Shown piece after piece: positions 8,033-17,107 of a stretch of 40,717 nt of DNA. The notes under the pieces were generated by a model, which saw only the letters and a list, made by a program, of their open reading frames with translations, did not search any database and was not told the origin of the DNA. Origin of the DNA: Methylobacterium sp. (GTDB lineage Bacteria > Pseudomonadota > Alphaproteobacteria > Rhizobiales > Beijerinckiaceae); assembly GCA_013823325.1 (NCBI GenBank), contig PNLY01000050.1, forward strand, positions 1 to 40,717, written 5' to 3'. The number at the start of each line of letters is the position of its first letter. Positions within the stretch are counted from its first letter, which is position 1. Both the position numbers and the translations under genes were made by a program.

Positions 8033-9343
8033 ATGTATCGCGTTCGCCTTCGCCATATGCTCGCTGCCGCAGTCTCCTTCGCGGCGATGCTCTCGGCCTC
8101 CCGCGCCGAGGAGCCAGGCTATGGCCCCAAGACCTATGACCGCACGCTCGAGGCGCTGATCACGCATGAGGATATCGCCGGCCGTGGCGGCTGGCCGAAG
8201 ATCCCCAATTCGGCGAGCGCGCTGAAGCCCGATTCGCAGGGGCCGGATGTCGCCCTGCTCAAGCAGCGCCTGATGCTGAGCGGCGATCTGCCGCCCGATG
8301 CCTTGCCCGGCGATGTCTATGACGCGGCTGTCGTCGCCGCGGTGAAACGCTTTCAGCGCCGCCACGGCCTGTCGGATCTCGGCACGGTCGGCCGCCTCAC
8401 GCTGAAGGCGCTGAACGTGCCGGTGGAAGTGCGCCTCAACCAGCTCACCGCGACGCTGGAGCGGCTCAAGGGCAATGGCTTCAGCTTCACCGGCCGCTAT
8501 GTCGTGGTGAACATTCCCGGCGCCAGCGCCGAGGCGGTGGAGGGCGGCGTGGTGCAGCGCCGCCATCTCGCCATCGTCGGCCGGCCCGATCGGCCCTCGC
8601 CAGTGCTCCAGGCCAATATCACTTCGGTCAACCTCAACCCGTACTGGACGGTGCCGATGTCGATCGTGAAGGCCGACATCATCCCGCATATGCGCAAGGA
8701 TCCCGGTTTCATCGCCAAGTCCAATATGAAGCTGCTCGGTGCCGAGAATCGCGAGATCGACCCGGTGAGCGTCAACTGGGCCAGCCTGAGCAATCCCTAT
8801 TTCTATGTCCGGCAGGAGCCGGGCCCGACCAACTCGCTCGGCCAGCTCAAGATCGACATGCCGAACAGCGAGGCGGTCTACATGCACGACACGCCGAAGA
8901 AGTCGCTGTTCCGCAACGATGTCCGCTTCAACTCCTCCGGCTGCGCTCGCATCGAGGGCGTGCGCGACCTCGCCGCCTGGCTGCTCGAAGGCACCGAATG
9001 GACGGAAGCCGCGATCGAGGCCGAGATCGCCAAGGGCGAGCGCAAGAACATCACGCTGAAGAAGGCCGTGCCGGTCGCCTGGGTCTACATGACCGGCTGG
9101 CAGGACGCCGAGGGGCTGGTGCAGTTCCGCGACGACATCTACGGGCTCGACACGCCGCAAGGCATCGTCACCTCGACGATCCAGCCGCGCCGGCCGAAGC
9201 CCAAGCCGGCCGTGGCCCCAGCGGCAGCACCCGCCACGGCCAAGCTGCCCCAGCCGGTCGTCCGGCCGGCTGCGCCCAAGGCCGCGGCCGCTCCTGTCGC
9301 CGCCCCGCGTCCGGCGCCTCCGACGGCCGTCGCCATCCAGTAG
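8033..9343 (+). CDS. Periplasmic L,D-transpeptidase (YcbB/LdtD-like) with peptidoglycan-binding domain
   Basis: L,D-transpeptidases make 3-3 crosslinks between meso-diaminopimelate residues or attach proteins to peptidoglycan. The 436-residue product has a signal peptide (about 1-25), a peptidoglycan-binding domain (about 65-128, with VKRFQRRHGL), then a YkuD catalytic domain (about 150-350). The catalytic motif is complete: His285 in YMHD, then Arg298, Ser302, Gly303, Cys304 and Arg306 in RFNSSGCAR. An Ala/Pro-rich low-complexity tail fills 387-436. The start at 8033 follows GGAAG and begins a good signal peptide; the upstream in-frame start at 7973 does not. It is a single-gene unit that converges on the atp operon. 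Confidence 0.92.
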   Translation: MYRVRLRHMLAAAVSFAAMLSASRAEEPGYGPKTYDRTLEALITHEDIAGRGGWPKIPNSASALKPDSQGPDVALLKQRLMLSGDLPPDALPGDVYDAAVVAAVKRFQRRHGLSDLGTVGRLTLKALNVPVEVRLNQLTATLERLKGNGFSFTGRYVVVNIPGASAEAVEGGVVQRRHLAIVGRPDRPSPVLQANITSVNLNPYWTVPMSIVKADIIPHMRKDPGFIAKSNMKLLGAENREIDPVSVNWASLSNPYFYVRQEPGPTNSLGQLKIDMPNSEAVYMHDTPKKSLFRNDVRFNSSGCARIEGVRDLAAWLLEGTEWTEAAIEAEIAKGERKNITLKKAVPVAWVYMTGWQDAEGLVQFRDDIYGLDTPQGIVTSTIQPRRPKPKPAVAPAAAPATAKLPQPVVRPAAPKAAAAPVAAPRPAPPTAVAIQ

Positions 9344-9380
9344 GGCAGGGCAAGTCCTTCCTGTTCAGAAGAGCCAATGA

Positions 9381-9412
9381 AAAACGCCGCGGTCCAAAGA
9401 CCGCGGCGTTTT
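9381..9412. terminator. Bidirectional intrinsic terminator between the L,D-transpeptidase and atpF
   Basis: AAAACGCCGCGGTC and GACCGCGGCGTTTT pair perfectly over 14 bases around CAAA. The A-rich left foot and T-rich right foot give a U tract to transcripts from either strand. It lies between two convergent genes and should end both. Confidence 0.9.
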
Positions 9413-9436
9413 CGTTTCTCGCAATGGCGCAGCGGC

Positions 9437-9922
9437 TCAGTTGAGCTTGGCGCGAACATCCTTGAGACCGGCGGCGACCAGGTCGGCACCGGCCTTGCCG
9501 GCGACCTGGCCACGCAGGATGACCTCGGCAGCGCGGGTCGCAGCCTCGGCGGCAGCGGCACGGACCTCGGCAGTGGCTTGCGTCTCGGCCTGGGCGATCT
9601 TGTCCTCGGCCGACTTGGTCCGCCGGGTGACGAACTCAGCCAGCTTCTCCTCGGCCTCCTTGGCGAGGCGCAGGGCCTCGTCCTTGGCATTGGCGACGAT
9701 CGCCTCGGCCTCGGCCTCGGCGGCCTTGCGCTTGCCTTCGAACTCGGCGAGCAGCAGCTCCGCCTCGTGGCGCAGGCGGCGGGCTTCGGCGAGTTCACGG
9801 GCGACGAGCTCGCCGCGCGCGTCGAGCGCGCCGGTGAGGCCCTTGAGAGCGCCCATCTTCACCGCCATGGCGAGGAAGATGACGGTCGAGACCAGGACCC
9901 AGAAGGTCGGATTGCTCAACAT
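9437..9922 (-). CDS. atpF: ATP synthase F0 subunit b
   Basis: Subunit b forms half of the peripheral stalk that holds F1 still against the rotating c-ring. The 161-residue protein has an N-terminal membrane helix (about 7-25, FWVLVSTVIFLAMAV) and then a long, charged, heptad-rich coiled coil (about 30-140) rich in Ala, Glu, Lys and Arg. It is the last gene of the atpI-B-E-F'-F operon, five bases after the b' gene. Having paired b and b' genes apart from the F1 operon is the normal alphaproteobacterial layout. Identity rests on context as well as sequence, since b subunits diverge fast. Confidence 0.94.
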   Translation of the reverse strand: MLSNPTFWVLVSTVIFLAMAVKMGALKGLTGALDARGELVARELAEARRLRHEAELLLAEFEGKRKAAEAEAEAIVANAKDEALRLAKEAEEKLAEFVTRRTKSAEDKIAQAETQATAEVRAAAAEAATRAAEVILRGQVAGKAGADLVAAGLKDVRAKLN

Positions 9923-9927
9923 GGTGC

Positions 9928-10482
9928 TCAGCCTCCCAGCGCGGTCTTGACCGCCTTGGCGGCGTCGGCCGGGGCCGGAGCCGTGCCGGTCAGGTGGCTG
10001 ACGATGGCGCCGGCCGCGTCGGCGGCGATCGCCTCGACATGGCTCATCGCCTCGGTCTTGGTGGCGACGATCTTGGCCTCGGCATCGGCGAGCTTGGCGG
10101 CGAGGTCGGCCTCGACGCTCTTGCGCCGCGTGGCGCTGTCGGCATTGACCTTCTCGCGCGTCTCCTGCGCGATCGCCTGCGACTTGGCGCGGGCTTCGGC
10201 AAGCGACTTCTCATAGGCCTGGCCGGCCTCTTCGGCCTTGGCCTTCATCGCGGCCGCCTCGTCGAGATCACCACCGATCTTGTTGGCGCGGTCCTCGAGG
10301 ATGGTGCCGAGACGCGGCACGATGACCTTGGCGGCAAGCCAGTAGAGGAAGCCGAAAGTGATCGCGAGCCAGAGCAGCTGCGAAGCAAAGGTTTCACCCT
10401 GGAAGGGCGGGAAGCCGCCACCATGGGCGGGAGCCGCGCCGCCATGGGCGGTCGTTCCGGTGGTCGTGGCTGGCGCTGCCAT
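9928..10482 (-). CDS. atpF': ATP synthase F0 subunit b'
   Basis: Subunit b' pairs with b to form the heterodimeric peripheral stalk found in alphaproteobacteria, cyanobacteria and chloroplasts. The 184-residue product has a His/Gly/Pro-rich head (about 1-28) before a membrane helix (about 34-52, [19 protein letters not shown]). The conserved [14 protein letters not shown] follows, then a long coiled coil. The ATG at 10482 is preferred to the GTG one codon upstream because GAGG lies just before it. It is 126 bases downstream of atpE, a wide gap for this operon that contains a stable stem-loop. Confidence 0.94.
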   Translation of the reverse strand: MAAPATTTGTTAHGGAAPAHGGGFPPFQGETFASQLLWLAITFGFLYWLAAKVIVPRLGTILEDRANKIGGDLDEAAAMKAKAEEAGQAYEKSLAEARAKSQAIAQETREKVNADSATRRKSVEADLAAKLADAEAKIVATKTEAMSHVEAIAADAAGAIVSHLTGTAPAPADAAKAVKTALGG

Positions 10483-10545
10483 CACTGAACCTCATCCGGC
10501 CGCACGAGCCCGAACGGTTCGCACGGCGATAGGGAAGGGAGGCGG

Positions 10546-10593
10546 GAGCCTGCCGCGTGACGCCTTATGAGAGGCGCCGCCTGCGGCAGGCTC
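10546..10593 (-). promoter_or_regulatory. Stem-loop between atpE and the b' gene
   Basis: GAGCCTGCCGC and GCGGCAGGCTC form a perfect 11-base-pair stem. The 26-base loop can itself pair GCCT with AGGC. On the transcribed strand no U tract follows, so it is not a standard terminator. It begins 15 bases after the atpE stop, the right place to shield atpE mRNA from 3' exonucleases. Confidence 0.65.
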
Positions 10594-10608
10594 GGGTAGC
10601 GTTCGCGA

Positions 10609-10836
10609 TCAGACCGCGAAGAGCAGCAGCAGCGCGATCAGCAGCGAGAAAATGCCGAGCGCTTCGGTCAGCGCGAAGCCGAGCAGCAGGGTGCCGCGCT
10701 GGCCGTCGGCCGCCGACGGGTTGCGCAGGGCGCCCGAGAGGAACTGGCCGAAGAGGTTGCCGAGGCCGATGCCCGCGCCGGCCATGCCGAGGCAAGCGAG
10801 ACCAGCGCCGATGTACTTGGCTGCGACGGGATCCAT
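10609..10836 (-). CDS. atpE: ATP synthase F0 subunit c (proteolipid)
   Basis: Subunit c builds the rotating ring that carries protons through F0. The 75-residue hairpin protein has two membrane helices (about 8-33 and 49-74) joined by a polar loop with Arg38-Asn-Pro, where F1 subunits gamma and epsilon dock. Glu58 in [12 protein letters not shown] is the proton-carrying carboxylate. The Gly-rich first helix ([14 protein letters not shown]) is typical. A perfect TAAGGAG ribosome site eight bases upstream fits the high expression needed for a ring of ten or more copies. It sits between atpB and the b' gene. Confidence 0.97.
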   Translation of the reverse strand: MDPVAAKYIGAGLACLGMAGAGIGLGNLFGQFLSGALRNPSAADGQRGTLLLGFALTEALGIFSLLIALLLLFAV

Positions 10837-10898
10837 GGAAATGCTCCTTAGGGGGATAGTTGTGACAGTCGAGGGGTGAACTTGAGGATCAGGACCGA

Positions 10899-11645
10899 TC
10901 AGTGGCCCGGATGCAGAGCGTCGTGCAGGTAGATGCAGGTCAGCACGGCGAAGACATAGGCCTGCAGCCCGGCGACCAGGAATTCGAGCGCGATCAGCGC
11001 GATGGTCAGCACGAGTGGCAGCGGCGAGAGGATGGCCCAGCCGCCGGCGAAGAGCAGCGTCGCCACAAAGCCGGCGAAGATCTTGAGCGCGATGTGGCCG
11101 GCCAGCATGTTGGCGAAGAGGCGGACCGACAGGCTGATCGGGCGCGAAACGAAGGAGATCACCTCGATCGGCACCAGGATGATCAGCATCAGCGGATGCA
11201 CGCCCTTGGGCACGAACAGCCCGAAGAAGTGCGAGCCATGCTTGGCGATGCCATAGATGATGACTGTGAGGATCACGAGCGCGGCGAGCGCGGCAGTAAC
11301 GATCAGGTGGCTGGTGACGGTGAACGCGCCCGGGATCATGCCGAGCATGTTGCAGACCAGCACGAACATGAAGAGCGAGAACACCAGCGGCATGAACTTC
11401 ATGCCGTCATGGCCGGCCGAGTCTTTCACTGTGTTGGCTACGAACTCGTAGCCCATCTCCGCCAGGGATTGCAGCCGGCCCGGAACCAGCGAGCGGTTGC
11501 GCGTGCCATAGACGAACAGCAGCACGATGATGGCGACGGCGGCGACCATGAACAGGGCCGAATTGGTGAAAGCGATTTCGCTCCCGCCGATCTTGCCAAG
11601 AGACACGATCGGTTTGATCTCGAATTGTTCGATCGGACCAGCCAT
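10899..11645 (-). CDS. atpB: ATP synthase F0 subunit a
   Basis: Subunit a provides the two half channels through which protons reach and leave the c-ring. The 248-residue product has about six membrane helices. It carries the essential arginine in [14 protein letters not shown] and the C-terminal [18 protein letters not shown] motif, both diagnostic. The N-terminus ([10 protein letters not shown]) is the usual alphaproteobacterial type. It lies between atpI and atpE in the normal order. Confidence 0.97.
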   Translation of the reverse strand: MAGPIEQFEIKPIVSLGKIGGSEIAFTNSALFMVAAVAIIVLLFVYGTRNRSLVPGRLQSLAEMGYEFVANTVKDSAGHDGMKFMPLVFSLFMFVLVCNMLGMIPGAFTVTSHLIVTAALAALVILTVIIYGIAKHGSHFFGLFVPKGVHPLMLIILVPIEVISFVSRPISLSVRLFANMLAGHIALKIFAGFVATLLFAGGWAILSPLPLVLTIALIALEFLVAGLQAYVFAVLTCIYLHDALHPGH

Positions 11646-11693
11646 CTGTCGCCCTTGTTCCTGCCATAAGACGGCCCCTTTCGGGACCGAGCC

Positions 11694-12068
11694 TCAGTTC
11701 TGCGCGCCCGACTTATCGTCAGTGCGCGATTTCATCAAGCCCGCTGCGCGCACGACGTTCATCACGCCGGCGCCAAAACCGAGCATCAACAGGACGATCA
11801 TCCCGAAGGGCGCCGTCCCGAGCCATTTATCGACGGCCCAGCCGAGCCCGCCGCCGACGATGATGCCAGCGACGAACTCCGTGGAAAGCCGCATCGCCTG
11901 GCCGATTCCGCTGGAATCGGAGGATGTGCTCTCGCGCCGGATTTCGGCTTCTGTCTGGTTGGTCGCACGCTTCAGGCCTGCATCGAGGGATTTGAGCCGG
12001 CTTTCCAGGCTCGCATCCTTCTCCGCAGGCCGCTCCGGGCCCGAACTCTTTCCGTCCTGGCCCGTCAT
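11694..12068 (-). CDS. atpI: AtpI/AtpZ-family F0F1 assembly protein
   Basis: The 124-residue protein has a charged cytoplasmic N-terminal half (about 1-60) and two membrane helices (about 65-82 and 89-108) with GGGLGWAVDKWLGTAPFGMIV, the signature of the AtpZ/AtpI family. Members help c-ring assembly or transport Mg/Ca; the family is not needed for catalysis. It is the first gene of the F0 operon, 48 bases before atpB, and has a candidate sigma-70 promoter about 190 bases upstream. Confidence 0.9.
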   Translation of the reverse strand: MTGQDGKSSGPERPAEKDASLESRLKSLDAGLKRATNQTEAEIRRESTSSDSSGIGQAMRLSTEFVAGIIVGGGLGWAVDKWLGTAPFGMIVLLMLGFGAGVMNVVRAAGLMKSRTDDKSGAQN

Positions 12069-12384
12069 TGCCGCTCGACCGCCGTCATGACACGACCCTT
12101 CCCTGCTCGGTCCCCGAAGAAACCGGACAATACCGGAATTGTCGCTGATTTGCGCTGCCTGGCCGGCCGATCCGGAACTGGATCACCGTAGCGGGCGCTC
12201 ATCGGATTGCCGATCGCTCCGTGCGGTGAAAGAAGCTCCGCCACCCGGAAAAATCGGGCGCACCATATTGACGGGGTCATATGGTGTCAAGTTGAGTGGG
12301 GCGTGATTAATGCCTTGAAAAATAAAATGATTTTAGAGTGTCGCAGGGCGCTTTGGACGATTCTTGTGCGCCGCGGCAATAATG
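12069..12384. other. Intergenic region between smc and atpI
   Basis: This 316-base gap lies between two minus-strand genes. It holds the probable atp promoter (12262-12290), an imperfect inverted repeat that overlaps it (CACCATAT/ATATGGTG at 12261-12286), and an AT-rich stretch around 12300-12340 that stands out in this GC-rich DNA. The AT-rich part includes the small palindrome TAAAATGATTTTA. No RNA gene or convincing terminator for smc was seen. Confidence 0.55.
12262..12290 (-). promoter_or_regulatory. Probable sigma-70-type promoter of the atpIBEF'F operon
   Basis: On the minus strand, a perfect -35 TTGACA (12285-12290) is followed after exactly 17 bases by TATGGT (12262-12267). Transcription would start near 12255, leaving a leader of about 190 bases before atpI. 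An imperfect inverted repeat spans the spacer and -10, so a repressor or activator could act here. Confidence 0.55.
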
Positions 12385-15300
12385 TCAGACCGCCTCGCGG
12401 ATGCGCTCGGCCGTGGCGAGGTCGACCGAGACCATCTGGCTGACCCCGCGCTCGGCCATGGTCACGCCGAACAGCCGATCCATGCGCGCCATGGTGATCG
12501 GATTGTGGGTAATCAGGATGAAGCGCGTCGAGGTGTTGCGCGCCATCTCGTCGAGCAGGTCGCAATAGCGCTCGACATTGGCGTCATCGAGTGGAGCGTC
12601 GACCTCGTCGAGCACGCAGATCGGCGACGGGTTGGTCAGGAACACAGCGAAGATCAGCGCCGTCGCGGTCAGCGCCTGCTCACCGCCCGAGAGCAATGTC
12701 ATCACCTGCGGCTTTTTGCCCGGGGGGCGCGCGATGATCTCGAGCCCTGCTTCGAGCGGGTCTTCCGAATCGACCAGGGTCAGGTCGGCCGTGCCGCCGC
12801 CGAACAGCACCCCGAACAGATGCTGGAAATGGCCGTTGACGATCTCGAATGCGGCAAGAAGCCGCTCCCTTCCTTCACGGTTGAGCGCGCCGATCGCCTG
12901 GCGCAGGCGCCGGATCGCCTCGGTCAGGTCGTCGCGCTCGGTCGCGAGGTCGCTGCGCTTGCCCTGCACCTCGGTCAGTTCGTCATCGGCACGCAGGTTG
13001 ACCGCCCCCAGCCGCTCGCGCTCGGCCTTGAGTCCGCCGAGCCGGCGTTCGACATCCTCCGCATCCGGCGGCGTATCCCCGGGCTTCACCCCGGCGAGCT
13101 GATGCAGGCCGGCGACCTCGACCTCCAGTCCATCGACGATCTGACGCACCACGTCTGCGAGGCGCTGGCGCGCTGCCTCCAGCCTGGCCTCGGCGCTCGC
13201 GCGAGCCTCGCGCGTCGCCGAGAGCGCTTCCAGTGCCGCGCGCGCCTGCCGATCGGCCTCCGCCTGGGCGACTTCGCCGGCGGCGAGCTTGTCGGCGGCG
13301 GTGCGGCGGGCGCCCTCGGCGGCCTCGATCTCAGCCAGGAGCCGGCGACGCTCGACCAGGAAAGTGTCGGGCGCCTCCAGCAGCGCCTTGTGCTCGGCCG
13401 CCGTCGTCTCAATTCGCTTGCGCGTATCGGCAGCGCTCTGCTCGCTCGCCGCCGACCGCTCGCGCCAGGCGCGCAGCTCCTGGGCGATCGCCTCGCGCCT
13501 GCGGCTGCGCAACTCGGCCTCGCGCCCCTGCGTCTGCATCCGTGCCCGCGCTTCGGAGGCTGCGGCGCGCCGCTCGCCTAGCTCCGCGCGCGCAGCGAGC
13601 AGGGCACTTTCCAGCTCGGGAGCCGGGGCAAGGTCGGCGAGATCCTGATTCGCAGTCGCGCTCTGTGCCTGCGCATCGGCGATGTTCTGGCCGAGCCGGC
13701 CGATCGCTTCGGTCAGCGCCGAGCGGCGGGCTGCCGTCTCGCCCGCCTTGCGCTCGGCCTGGGCCAGCCGCTCGCGCGCCTGGTCGAGGCTGCGCCTGGC
13801 CTCGCGGGCCGTCTCCAGCGCCTTCGCCTCGGCCTGTGCCGCGGCCTTGGTGCGCTCGCTCGCCTGGTCTAGGCCATCACGCGCCGCTTCGGACGCTTCG
13901 CGCGCTGCTTGCGCCTCGCGTTCGAGATCGCCGAGCCGATTCTTCTCGGCGAGCCGGCGGGCGGCAGGCGAGGGTGCCTCGGCCGCGCTGGTGAAGCCGT
14001 CCCAGCGCCAGATGTCGCCCTCGCGCGAAACCAACCGCTGGCCCGGCAGCAATTGAGGCCGCAAGGCGGCGCCATCCGCCCGGGCGACGACGCCGATCTG
14101 GCGCAGGCGCCGGGCCAGCGCCGCCGGCCCGCGGACATGCCTGGCGAGCGGCTCGACGCCACCCGGAAGGGCTGGGTCGCTCTCGCCGCTGCCGCTATCG
14201 GACCAATGCGCCGGCGCGGCCGGATCGCCGGAGGCGTCGAGATCGTCGCCGAGCGCCGCACCCAGTGCGGTCTCGTATCCTTTCGCTGCCACGATCGAAT
14301 CGAGGATCGCCGGCCAGCGCCCACCTGCTGCCGGGGCGAGCAGCTTCTGGAGGGTGCGGACTTCGGTTTCCAGGCGCTGCGCCTTGCGATCGGCTTCCGC
14401 GACCGGCCCGCGTAGCCGCGCTTCCTCCTCGCGGGCAGCGGCGAGGACGCTACGCGCTGTGCTGGTAGCGCTATCCGCGCTTTGCATTGCCGTTTCTGCG
14501 GTCGCGACAATCGCGCGCAAGCCGCCGAGCGAGGCGGCGGTGCCGTCGGCGTCGAGCGCTGCCTGGTCCCGTTGCAGACGCTCGCGCTCTGCCGCGTGGC
14601 GAGCTTCGCGCTCCCTGGCTTCGCGCAGGGCTCGTTCGAGCGCACCGCGTCGGGCGGTCAGTTCAGACAATCGGGCCTGCACTGCCGCATGCTCGGCTTC
14701 GGCGGTCGTCAGCGCCTTCTCCGCCTCGGCCAGCTCGGTCGCCGCAATCGTGCTACCGCTCGCGGCAGCCTCTGCTTCCAGCCGCAGGCTCTCATCCTCG
14801 ACCATCAGCCGCGACAGGCTCTCGCTCGCATCCCTGCCGAGGCTCTCCTGCCGGGCGAGATCGCCCTGCAGTTCGGCGAGCCGTTTCGCCAGTTCCTCGG
14901 TGCGCTGCTTTGTCCGTCGGTTCTCGGCCTCGATCTCGTCGAGGCCGCGCTTCAACCGCACGAGCGCCGCGGCTGCCGCAGCCTCGCTTTCGCGCAGCGC
15001 CGGCAGGGCGTGCGCCGCGATCGCCTGCAGCCGTGCCGCTTCCGCCTGCACGCCGGTCTTGTCGGCGACCTCGCGCACAGCGGCTTCGAGCGCGCGCTCG
15101 GCCGCGGCCTCCTGCGTGCGAGCCTCATGATGGGCGATCAGCGCGAGCATCGCCTCGGCCTTGCGGATATCGGCGGCGAGATTGCGATAGCGGGTCGCCT
15201 GGCGCGCCTGGCGCTGCAAAGCCTCGACCTGCCCGTCGATCTCGGCGAGCACGTCTTCGAGCCGGTTGAGATTGTCTTCGGCGCCCTTGAGGCGCAGTTC

Positions 15301-15840
15301 CGCCTCATGCCGGCGGCTGTGCAGCCCGGCGATGCCGGCGGCATCCTCCAGGATGCGCCGGCGCGATTGCGGCTTGGCCGAGATGATCTCGCTGATCTGA
15401 CCCTGGCGCACCAGCGCCGGCGAACGAGCCCCGGTGGCGGCGTCGGCAAAGAGGAGCTGCACGTCGCGGGCGCGCACCTCCTTGCCGTTGATGCGATAGG
15501 TCGAGCCTTCCTCGCGCTCGATCCGGCGCGTGACCTCCAGCACCTCCGCCTCGTTGAAGGCGGCGGGCGCCTTGCGGTCGCTGTTGTCAAGGGTGAGGGC
15601 GACCTCGGCCATGTTGCGGGCCGGGCGCTCGGACGAGCCGCCGAAGATGACGTCGTCCATCCCCGAGCCGCGCATGTTCTTGAACGAGCTTTCGCCCATC
15701 ACCCAGCGCAGGGCTTCGACGAGGTTGGACTTGCCGCAGCCATTGGGGCCGACGACGCCGGTCAGCCCCGGCTCGATCTGGAACTCGGTCGGCTCGACGA
15801 AGGTCTTGAAGCCGGCGAGCTTGAGGCGCGTCAGATGCAT
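12385..15840 (-). CDS. smc: Chromosome segregation protein SMC
   Basis: SMC is the ATP-driven core of the bacterial condensin, which compacts and segregates the chromosome with ScpA and ScpB. The 1151-residue protein has a Walker A motif (GPNGCGKSN, 31-39), then a long Ala/Glu/Arg-rich coiled coil. A less helical hinge lies near the middle (roughly 500-620), followed by the returning coil. At the C-terminus are the ABC signature LSGGEQ (from residue 1050) and Walker B ICVLDEVDAPLDDANV (about 1075-1090). Length and layout are normal. It lies 27 bases downstream of the DsbA-like gene and may share its transcript. Confidence 0.97.
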   Translation of the reverse strand: MHLTRLKLAGFKTFVEPTEFQIEPGLTGVVGPNGCGKSNLVEALRWVMGESSFKNMRGSGMDDVIFGGSSERPARNMAEVALTLDNSDRKAPAAFNEAEVLEVTRRIEREEGSTYRINGKEVRARDVQLLFADAATGARSPALVRQGQISEIISAKPQSRRRILEDAAGIAGLHSRRHEAELRLKGAEDNLNRLEDVLAEIDGQVEALQRQARQATRYRNLAADIRKAEAMLALIAHHEARTQEAAAERALEAAVREVADKTGVQAEAARLQAIAAHALPALRESEAAAAAALVRLKRGLDEIEAENRRTKQRTEELAKRLAELQGDLARQESLGRDASESLSRLMVEDESLRLEAEAAASGSTIAATELAEAEKALTTAEAEHAAVQARLSELTARRGALERALREAREREARHAAERERLQRDQAALDADGTAASLGGLRAIVATAETAMQSADSATSTARSVLAAAREEEARLRGPVAEADRKAQRLETEVRTLQKLLAPAAGGRWPAILDSIVAAKGYETALGAALGDDLDASGDPAAPAHWSDSGSGESDPALPGGVEPLARHVRGPAALARRLRQIGVVARADGAALRPQLLPGQRLVSREGDIWRWDGFTSAAEAPSPAARRLAEKNRLGDLEREAQAAREASEAARDGLDQASERTKAAAQAEAKALETAREARRSLDQARERLAQAERKAGETAARRSALTEAIGRLGQNIADAQAQSATANQDLADLAPAPELESALLAARAELGERRAAASEARARMQTQGREAELRSRRREAIAQELRAWRERSAASEQSAADTRKRIETTAAEHKALLEAPDTFLVERRRLLAEIEAAEGARRTAADKLAAGEVAQAEADRQARAALEALSATREARASAEARLEAARQRLADVVRQIVDGLEVEVAGLHQLAGVKPGDTPPDAEDVERRLGGLKAERERLGAVNLRADDELTEVQGKRSDLATERDDLTEAIRRLRQAIGALNREGRERLLAAFEIVNGHFQHLFGVLFGGGTADLTLVDSEDPLEAGLEIIARPPGKKPQVMTLLSGGEQALTATALIFAVFLTNPSPICVLDEVDAPLDDANVERYCDLLDEMARNTSTRFILITHNPITMARMDRLFGVTMAERGVSQMVSVDLATAERIREAV

Positions 15841-15867
15841 CGACGCGCCATCAGGCTGCCGGACCGC

Positions 15868-16488
15868 TCAGCTGCCGAGCAGCGGCTCGAGGATCTTGTC
15901 GAATTCGGCGAGGCTGAGTGCACCGGAGCGCTTCTGCCCGTTGATGAAGAAGGTCGGGGTGGAATCCACGCCAGCCTTGGCTCCACCTTCCTTAACCTGC
16001 GTGACGGCCTCGTAAATGTCCTGACGTTTCAGGCAGGCCTCGAAAGATTCCTGTGTGAAACCGGCCTGCTTGACCATGCTGGAGAGCGCATCGACCGGCT
16101 TTTCGGTGAAGGCCCAGTTGCGCTGCTGCGCGAACAGCAGGTCGGTCAGCGGGTAGTATTTGTCGTTGCCGTTGCAGCGCGCCAGCATGAAGCCGGCAGT
16201 GGCGAGCGGATCGAGCGGGAATTCGCGCAGCACGAAGCGCACCTTGCCGGTGTCGATGTACTTCGCCTTCAGCGCCGGCCAGGTGTCCTTGTGGAAGGTG
16301 GCGCAGTGGCTGCAGGTCAGCGAGGCATACTCGATGATCGAGACCTTGGCGTCGGCATTGCCGAGCCAGACATCGCCGAGCGGGTTGGCGACGCCGGGAA
16401 GCGTCTGGGCCGAGGCGCCCTGGCTGGCAAGAAGCGGCGAGAGGGCCAAGGCGGCGGAGCCGATCAACACCTGGCGGCGGCTGGTCAT
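15868..16488 (-). CDS. DsbA-family thiol-disulfide oxidoreductase with a Tat-like signal
   Basis: The 206-residue product is a periplasmic thioredoxin-fold protein of the DsbA/BdbD type. The signal peptide has a twin-arginine start (SRRQVLIG) and ends near GASAQ, so Tat export is possible. The active site is Cys59-Ser-His-Cys62 in SLTCSHCATFH, and the cis-proline is in DSTPTFFING. It should oxidise or isomerise cysteines in exported proteins. The ATG at 16488 was chosen because it begins the signal peptide; the open frame extends upstream without one. It lies between dciA and smc, the usual alphaproteobacterial order. Confidence 0.9.
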   Translation of the reverse strand: MTSRRQVLIGSAALALSPLLASQGASAQTLPGVANPLGDVWLGNADAKVSIIEYASLTCSHCATFHKDTWPALKAKYIDTGKVRFVLREFPLDPLATAGFMLARCNGNDKYYPLTDLLFAQQRNWAFTEKPVDALSSMVKQAGFTQESFEACLKRQDIYEAVTQVKEGGAKAGVDSTPTFFINGQKRSGALSLAEFDKILEPLLGS

Positions 16489-16570
16489 GAGACGATCCCT
16501 GATGGCGAAGTAGTTGCGCGGACCATAGTCGCCATCAGGATTGTGGCAAGATCGGTTCGCTGCTTCCCGC

Positions 16571-17068
16571 TCACGAAGCCGTGTCGTCAGCCGCGACCTG
16601 GCGCCGCTGCGCGATGCCGCGACCGAGCCGCGCCAGCGCCTCGCGCAACTCCGCACTTTCGACGCCCGCGACCTGCGCCTCGATCCGCGCCAGCGTAGCC
16701 GGATCCGGCGGCGGAGCGGGCTTTGGTGCAGGGGGCGGTGCGACCGGCCCCTGCTTCAGCACCAGCTTGCCGACGGCGCGCCAGCCGAGATGGCTGTTGA
16801 CCCGTTCCAGCACCAGCGGGCCGAGCTGCTGCATCTCCAGTGCGAAGGCGCCCTCGACCCGCACCACCAGCGTCGCTGGATCCGCGGCTTCTCCGGGCGC
16901 TCCGCGCCGCCGTGGCCAGTCGATCTTGAGCGGCCGCGTGCGCTGCGCCAGACGCTCGCCGACAATCTCGGGCCAGAACGCGACGACCGAGCGCCCCGCA
17001 AAGCCCTGGGCGGCGAGCGCGGGCGCGAGGCAGTCGTCGATCAGTTCGGCGAGGGGCTTTGCGGGCAT
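16571..17068 (-). CDS. dciA: DciA-like (DUF721) protein
   Basis: DciA proteins load the replicative helicase DnaB in bacteria that lack DnaC. The 165-residue product has the DUF721 core (about 5-105): LAPALAAQGFAGRSVVAFWPEIVGERLA, here split across two helices, then VRVEGAFALEMQQL and the helix with ERVNSHLG. A Pro-rich linker (about 108-123) leads to a short charged helix. Assignment to DUF721 rests on this pattern and on its place next to the DsbA-like gene, smc and, two genes away, mutY. Helicase loading is inferred from the family. Confidence 0.82.
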   Translation of the reverse strand: MPAKPLAELIDDCLAPALAAQGFAGRSVVAFWPEIVGERLAQRTRPLKIDWPRRRGAPGEAADPATLVVRVEGAFALEMQQLGPLVLERVNSHLGWRAVGKLVLKQGPVAPPPAPKPAPPPDPATLARIEAQVAGVESAELREALARLGRGIAQRRQVAADDTAS

Positions 17069-17107
17069 GGCCTAGTTTGCGACGGGAGCCATTCGGCGGC
17101 AAGCGGA

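Noticed and set aside
5806..8034. 742-codon open frame on the minus strand opposite gcvPA/gcvPB
   Set aside because: It is a mirror of GC-rich codons of well-identified genes, with His/Arg/Gly-rich low-complexity product and no family resemblance.
14482..16698. 738-codon plus-strand open frame opposite smc and the DsbA-like gene
   Set aside because: It spans two real genes on the other strand; composition is that of an antisense shadow.
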